Of a stretch of DNA of 64,000 nucleotides, positions 59,899 to 64,000 are shown piece after piece. The DNA comes from UBA1494_A sp963973975 (lineage in GTDB: Bacteria; Bacteroidota; Bacteroidia; Flavobacteriales_E; Vicingaceae), in the NCBI GenBank assembly GCA_963973975.1, contig CAXBCF010000016.1, positions 3,672 to 67,671 of the forward strand, in the 5' to 3' direction. Numbering within the stretch: position 1 is the first letter of the stretch; each line of letters begins with the position of its first letter. The position numbers were made by a program, and so were the translations under genes. The notes under the pieces were generated by a model. The model had not been told where the DNA came from. It saw only the letters and a list, made by a program, of their open reading frames with translations, and did not search any database.

Positions 59899-60312
59899 AT
59901 GGTATACATAACAAGAAGAGAGCGATTTAGCGCTGCTCACAAATTAGCCAGAAAAGATTGGAGCGAAGAAAAAAACTATGAAGTATTCGGAAAATGCTCT
60001 AACCCGAACTGGCACGGTCACAATTATGTTTTACACGTAACTGTTAAAGGCAGCCCCGAACCTTCTACCGGGTTCGTTGTTGATTTGTCGGCTTTAGGCG
60101 ATATAATAAAGCAGTATGTGATTCAATTTGTAGACCACAAGAATTTAAACATCGACGTGGACTTCTTGAAAGATACCATGACTTCTACCGAAAACATCGC
60201 CATAGCTATTTGGAATCAATTAGTTAAACCAGTGGCTGAACTCGGAGCAGAATTGCATAGCGTGAAGCTACAAGAAACAGAGAATAATTATGTCGAATAT
60301 TTTGGAGAATGA
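59899..60312 (+). CDS. 6-pyruvoyl-tetrahydropterin synthase (PTPS/QueD family, C-x5-HGH type)
   Basis: A 137-residue zinc enzyme acting on 7,8-dihydroneopterin triphosphate, the FolE product. Zinc ligands are His14 (FSAAHKL), His39 and His41 (HGHNY); Cys33 in FGKCSNPNW is the catalytic thiol; DHKNLNIDV and QETENN complete the site. The spacing Cys-x5-HGH and the phrases FGKCSNPN, DHKNLN and ETENN match animal PTPS and bacterial PTPS-II more than QueD, whose motif is Cys-x3-HGH. I therefore favour biopterin-type synthesis, but a queuosine role cannot be excluded. Overlaps folE by 23 bp. Confidence 0.88.
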   Translation: MVYITRRERFSAAHKLARKDWSEEKNYEVFGKCSNPNWHGHNYVLHVTVKGSPEPSTGFVVDLSALGDIIKQYVIQFVDHKNLNIDVDFLKDTMTSTENIAIAIWNQLVKPVAELGAELHSVKLQETENNYVEYFGE

Positions 60313-60940
60313 ATTTAGTATTAAGCCTGAAAAAGACAATCAAGAAGGTTACGAAAGAATAGATCAGTACAACAACGAGAAAATTGATTCTCTATCGTCA
60401 CATTACAGCAGCATCATTTCTGAACTAGGAGAAAACGTTGACCGAGAAGGTTTATTAAAAACTCCCGAGCGTGTTGCTAAGGCGATGCAATACCTGACTC
60501 ATGGCTATGATTTAGACGCAGCTGCCATTTTAAAAAGCGCCATGTTTAAGGAAGATCACAGTCAAATGGTGATTGTGAAAGACATTGAACTTTATTCTTT
60601 GTGCGAGCACCACATGTTACCATTTTTTGGAAAAGCACACATTGCTTACATTCCAAATGGTTGGATTGTTGGCCTAAGTAAAATCCCTCGTGTGGTGGAT
60701 GTTTTTTCTCGCAGACTTCAGGTTCAAGAACGCCTCACCGACCAAATTAAAAATTGTATTCAAGAAACATTAAACCCTGTTGGAGTGGCTGTAGTAATTG
60801 AAGCAAAGCACTTGTGCATGCAAATGCGTGGAATCCAAAAACAAAACTCTGTAACAACCACTTCTTCTTTCACCGGTGCTTTTAAAAAGAATTCTACTCG
60901 AAAAGAGTTTATTGATTTGATTGCAGCGAAATTGTATTAG
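60290..60940 (+). CDS. folE: GTP cyclohydrolase I
   Basis: Converts GTP to 7,8-dihydroneopterin triphosphate, entry to folate, biopterin and deazapurine pathways. The 216 residues hold the zinc site YSLCEHHMLPFFGKAHIAYIP (Cys near 105, His near 108) and AKHLCMQMRGIQ (Cys near 176), with TTTSSFTGAF near 193. It overlaps the PTPS gene by 23 bp, a strong sign that the two products act in sequence. No terminator follows. Confidence 0.96.
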   Translation: MSNILENEFSIKPEKDNQEGYERIDQYNNEKIDSLSSHYSSIISELGENVDREGLLKTPERVAKAMQYLTHGYDLDAAAILKSAMFKEDHSQMVIVKDIELYSLCEHHMLPFFGKAHIAYIPNGWIVGLSKIPRVVDVFSRRLQVQERLTDQIKNCIQETLNPVGVAVVIEAKHLCMQMRGIQKQNSVTTTSSFTGAFKKNSTRKEFIDLIAAKLY

Positions 60941-61261
60941 AAATTAATTTTTGATTTTTAATCGGCTAAGTGTTTTCAGAATGGTACGCAGATGATATTT
61001 CGATTAAACTCAGTACAGCGCTCGGATTGATTTCGTTTTTGGATGGAAAATTTGATTTTGATTTTTGAAATATTCCTCTCCACATAGTTAAAGTTCTAAG
61101 GCTACTTTTTATCAATATTTCTATTTATAACTTTCTAATCTATTCAAAAATAGACAATCTAACTTAATATTAATCCCACGAAATTGCATAATACCTAAAA
61201 CAACAAAGGCTCGTAATTAATTACGAGCCCTTGTAAAAGCAAACAAACAACAAACAAAATC
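60941..61261. other. Intergenic region between folE and the TonB receptor gene
   Basis: About 320 bp between convergent genes. At the right end is the receptor terminator. The middle (about 60960-61070) holds a stretch less AT-rich than its surroundings (ACGCAGATGATATTTCG and similar) that looks like decayed repetitive DNA. I see no ORF or RNA gene. Confidence 0.5.
61203..61234 (-). terminator. Intrinsic terminator of the TonB receptor gene
   Basis: Perfect 22-bp palindrome at 61208-61229 (GGCTCGTAATT with AATTACGAGCC), extended by four more pairs after one mismatch; a T-rich run follows on the minus strand (TTTGTTGTTTT). Confidence 0.85.
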
Positions 61262-63706
61262 TTAAAATCGCGCTTTAATTCCCAAATTAAGTGCTCTTGG
61301 CATTCCGGGTCTTAAACCAGCTGGTCTTCTCGCTACCATGTAAACTTCATCATTGATGTTGGTAACACTTGCAAACAAGGTCGTGTTTCGTTGAAGCAGG
61401 TAGCTTGCACTTAAGTCAAGTACAAAATAATCGTCGGTGGCTTCATTGGTAGGAATGTCTCCTTGTCCCGGCATGGTACGCATTTTATCCATGTACCTTC
61501 CATTAAAGTTGATGCTGAATTTGGCATGCTCTAAACTCAAAATAAAAGTCAATTGATTGTTAGCCAAGTAAGGTAATTCATCGCCTACAGCTACAGTTCC
61601 CCAAGCTTCGAAATTACTGTCGAAGTCGTTTTGAAATTCTGCATTGGTATAAGTATAAGATACAGTCAAAGGCAATGAAAACTTACTTTTTTCTCTTTTG
61701 TACAATAAATCATAGGTAAATTGCAGTTCAGCACCATAGGTTTGAGCTTCCCCTCCATTAAATAATTCTCCAGTTCCACCACCAACTGAAGCGGCTAAAT
61801 CACTTCCCAATAAATTGGAGTAATCATTAAAAAATAAAACTGCCTGACCTGATAATGGCCCTTTAGCAAACCTAGAACCTAGTTCATAGTTGATACTTTC
61901 TTCGGGATTGGTTTCCTCTTGAGATCCTGCTGGAGAAAAGCCTTTGTGAACTCCTGCAAAAGTGCTTACATAAGGGGTTAACTCATAATCTAAACTTACA
62001 CCAGGAATAATAACTTCAACCGTATTGTCGCGCTCAGACAAAGAAGTTCCCAATCTTTCTGGATCGCTATTGCCATAATCTAAACGGTCTTGATAAATGT
62101 TCTCATACCGAACTCCCGGAGTGGCTGTCCATTTTTTATAATTCAATTTATACTGCAAATAGGTAGAAAAAGCTTTTGCACTTTCTATACGATTGCTTTC
62201 AGTTCCGGGTCTTCCAGCATCAGTTAGTTGCATGATGCCATTGTCCATTGCGTATTTATCAACCCATTGAAAACGATCTGCTTCATCAATGTGGTAACGA
62301 ATTCCTAAATCAATGTTGTGTGTAAATTCTTTTTCAGTGAAGTCATAACTCAAAACTGACTGCACTCCTTGAGAGTAATATTCTCTATTGTTGGCTTTCA
62401 CTTCCAAGGCATCGTCATTCACACTGCTCTGCCCTTTCACTATATCAAAAGCATCGTCCACATCTGTAGGATCATCCAATAAATTGGCAATGGAATGTCT
62501 TTCTCCAGTACTGTCTTTTACACGATCCAATTTGTACCAGTTTCTTTTAAATTCTGTTCGATAAGCAGTTGTAGAAATATGAAATCGCTTTGAAAATTTA
62601 GCAACATGAGTTATAGCATATTGTTGCTGTTGGGTAGCCATGTTATCCACTTGTGAGCCGGCATACCTTCTAAAAGGATCGCTTTCAAAATCTTGAGCAG
62701 TTAAGCCCAGATAGGTATCGTCAGAATTTTCTGTTGCTTGCCCTATTTTAAACGTAATGGATTGATAGATTTTAGCAGTTTCATTGGTATTGAACCTAAA
62801 TTTTGCCAAATAATCTTCTTTATTGAAACCAGTGTTTCCACCATTATCAAGATTTTTAAATCCTTCAGAACTTTGCTGAAAAGTCTCCACCATGTATGCG
62901 AAGTTTTTATAGGAATCACCCACATTTGCATGCACAGTTCGTCCATCAAAGCTTCCACCTAAAAGTGTCAATTTACCTGAAAACTCGTCGGGGATTTGTG
63001 TAGAAAGTATATTAATTGCGCCACCTGTTGTGTAAGGACCGTATTTAATTTGGCTACTTCCTTTTACAACTTCAACTCCTTGCGCTCTTCCAATGGTTGG
63101 AAAATAATATGCTGCTGGCGCAGAATAAGGTGCTGGAGCCATTAAAACCCCATCTTCCATAATGGTAATTTTAGAACTTCGATCTACTCCAGTTCCTCTC
63201 AACCCAATATTAGGACGCAAACCAAAACCGTCTTCCTCCTGTATATTCACACCTGGAACAGCTCTAAGCACTCGGTTCACATCTGTGTAAGTAAATTTCT
63301 CCAATTCTTTTGGCGATAAATATTGTGCTGAGCCTGAAATTTTCTTCAATCCAGATGTTCCATAGGTCATTACTGAAACTTCAGGCAATGAATTAATTGA
63401 TTCTACTAAGTTGAAATTAATTGTTTTTACTTCTCCATCCTCTAAGAAAATGTTTCGCTTAATGGTTTTGTAGCCAATGAAAGAAACTACTAAGGAGTAA
63501 TTCCCCGGATCAACATCCGAAATTATAAACTTTCCACTCGCATTGGTAGAAGTTCCTTTTGTTGTTCCAGCTAAATAAACCGAGACTCCTGGTAAACTAA
63601 TGCTACTGTCTTTGTGAAATACTTGACCTTCAATTCTTGCATTTTGAGAAAATGCTGCAAAGGAAAATGCAAAAATAAGTGCTACTAAAGTGATGCTATT
63701 TTTCAT
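61262..63706 (-). CDS. TonB-dependent outer-membrane receptor, FecA-like
   Basis: An 814-residue receptor. Signal peptide (1-20); a carboxypeptidase-regulatory-like domain (about 25-110, ARIEGQVFHKDSSISLPGVSV), a plug domain (about 130-240) and a 22-strand barrel to the C-terminal LNLGIKARF. The plug has GLRGTGVDRSSKITIMEDGVLMAPAPYSAPAAYYFP (in parts) and the KYGPYTTGGAINILS loop, as in ferric citrate receptor FecA. No FecIR-type signalling extension is present. Substrate: ferric dicitrate or another iron chelate is the inference. No transport partner genes nearby. Confidence 0.9.
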   Translation of the reverse strand: MKNSITLVALIFAFSFAAFSQNARIEGQVFHKDSSISLPGVSVYLAGTTKGTSTNASGKFIISDVDPGNYSLVVSFIGYKTIKRNIFLEDGEVKTINFNLVESINSLPEVSVMTYGTSGLKKISGSAQYLSPKELEKFTYTDVNRVLRAVPGVNIQEEDGFGLRPNIGLRGTGVDRSSKITIMEDGVLMAPAPYSAPAAYYFPTIGRAQGVEVVKGSSQIKYGPYTTGGAINILSTQIPDEFSGKLTLLGGSFDGRTVHANVGDSYKNFAYMVETFQQSSEGFKNLDNGGNTGFNKEDYLAKFRFNTNETAKIYQSITFKIGQATENSDDTYLGLTAQDFESDPFRRYAGSQVDNMATQQQQYAITHVAKFSKRFHISTTAYRTEFKRNWYKLDRVKDSTGERHSIANLLDDPTDVDDAFDIVKGQSSVNDDALEVKANNREYYSQGVQSVLSYDFTEKEFTHNIDLGIRYHIDEADRFQWVDKYAMDNGIMQLTDAGRPGTESNRIESAKAFSTYLQYKLNYKKWTATPGVRYENIYQDRLDYGNSDPERLGTSLSERDNTVEVIIPGVSLDYELTPYVSTFAGVHKGFSPAGSQEETNPEESINYELGSRFAKGPLSGQAVLFFNDYSNLLGSDLAASVGGGTGELFNGGEAQTYGAELQFTYDLLYKREKSKFSLPLTVSYTYTNAEFQNDFDSNFEAWGTVAVGDELPYLANNQLTFILSLEHAKFSINFNGRYMDKMRTMPGQGDIPTNEATDDYFVLDLSASYLLQRNTTLFASVTNINDEVYMVARRPAGLRPGMPRALNLGIKARF

Positions 63707-63784
63707 GAGCGTATATTATGTTATTCTTATTTAGACTAATTATAAATTGGGGGCAAAAGTTCTTTTAAAATACTGGCAAATCAA

Positions 63785-63817
63785 TACCCTAAAGAGGGTA
63801 AATTGCATTATGATAAT
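63785..63817. promoter_or_regulatory. Dyads upstream of the FecA-like receptor
   Basis: TACCCT (63785-63790) and AGGGTA (63795-63800) are a perfect 6-bp inverted repeat with 4-nt spacer. Right beside it ATTAT-G-ATAAT (63807-63817) is a second dyad, loosely like half of a Fur box. Candidate operators of the receptor gene 80-110 bp upstream of its start; no consensus -7 element is clear. Confidence 0.35.
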
Positions 63818-63936
63818 AAAAAGAAACTGTTAGTTGTAGGTTAATTTAACTCTAGAAAGAGAAATACATTTTTAAATAAGGTAACTATTCAGTTCGCTAT
63901 TTCACTCTTTTCCTAATATTTAAAACTAAAACCACA

Positions 63937-63980
63937 TAGAAACATAGATTTTTATTATTGCTAATGTTCCGATGTTTCTA
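63937..63980. repeat. Inverted repeat near the window edge
   Basis: TAGAAACAT (63937-63945) and ATGTTTCTA (63972-63980), separated by 26 AT-rich bases. It belongs to a short repetitive-looking stretch (ACATAGAAACATAG). Nothing else is seen in 63820-64000. Confidence 0.45.
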
Positions 63981-64000
63981 GTATAATAGTTGCATTCAAT

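Noticed and set aside
63807..63817. Fur box upstream of the receptor
   Set aside because: Only one ATTAT/ATAAT dyad fits; the 19-bp consensus is not met, so it is kept only as an unspecified dyad.

Overview
The window reads as a chromosomal segment of a Bacteroidota bacterium, most likely class Flavobacteriia, order Flavobacteriales. The evidence is: AT-rich DNA with few Shine-Dalgarno sequences; many promoters of the Bacteroidota type (-7 element TAnnTTTG, often with TTG 17-23 bp upstream); families typical of the phylum (Porin_10-like porin, DUF4835, DUF4294, DUF4412 and DUF6503 proteins, S46 peptidase, a type IX secretion C-terminal domain, phylum-specific RpoZ and BamD); and the gene order accA-dnaB-(so-called asparagine synthetase B), which I recall from Flavobacteriaceae. 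It is almost entirely core genome. I see no prophage, integrated plasmid, insertion sequence, CRISPR array, rRNA or tRNA.

Layout. 0.2-4.0 kb (minus): ispE, a DPP11-type S46 peptidase and AMP nucleosidase in one operon. 4.0-9.4 kb: accA, dnaB and a periplasmic protein with an amidotransferase-like Cys/His pattern. 9.4-16.4 kb: porin, fatty acid hydroxylase, thioredoxin-like protein, RRM protein, then the tight operon ffh-folD-crp-glutaredoxin. 16.5-21.2 kb: a DUF4397 repeat protein exported by the type IX system, and overlapping arginase-argS. 21.3-30.3 kb: two related envelope proteins, ftsK-lolA, an SLC1 symporter with aroC, HU and an FAD oxidoreductase. 30.5-38.1 kb: TPR protein, gyrA, clpC, fabI. 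38.2-43.1 kb (minus): bamD-rpoZ-coaBC-DUF4835-recN. 43.3-47.9 kb: a secreted TonB-C-like protein with a barrel, a DCC protein, a COG3014-like/LpoB lipoprotein pair and a DUF4294 protein. 47.9-51.8 kb: a tRNA-maturation operon (TsaC-like, CCA-adding enzyme, MiaA) that also holds an acidic PRiA4-ORF3-like protein and a TPR protein. 52.0-58.8 kb: flippase, envelope proteins, M23/LysM peptidase, MscS channel. 58.7-63.7 kb: DUF6503 lipoprotein, a purine-rich heptamer-repeat mosaic, PTPS-folE and a FecA-like TonB-dependent receptor.

The genes serve mainly replication and segregation (DnaB, GyrA, FtsK, HU, RecN), envelope biogenesis (BamD, LolA, LpoB, Ffh, M23 peptidase, AccA, FabI), translation (ArgS, CCA enzyme, MiaA, TsaC) and cofactors (IspE, CoaBC, FolD, FolE, AroC). 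The less ordinary observations are: a mosaic of degenerate heptamer repeats with three copies of a 32-bp unit upstream of the pterin genes; at least seven promoters whose -7 element ends only 4-5 nt before the ATG, predicting leaderless mRNAs; a PTPS with the C-x5-HGH motif next to folE, which points to biopterin-type rather than queuosine chemistry; a secreted TonB C-terminal domain with no membrane anchor; a REP-like hairpin; and several families whose usual database names do not fit what the sequence shows. I found no clear unknown multi-gene system.
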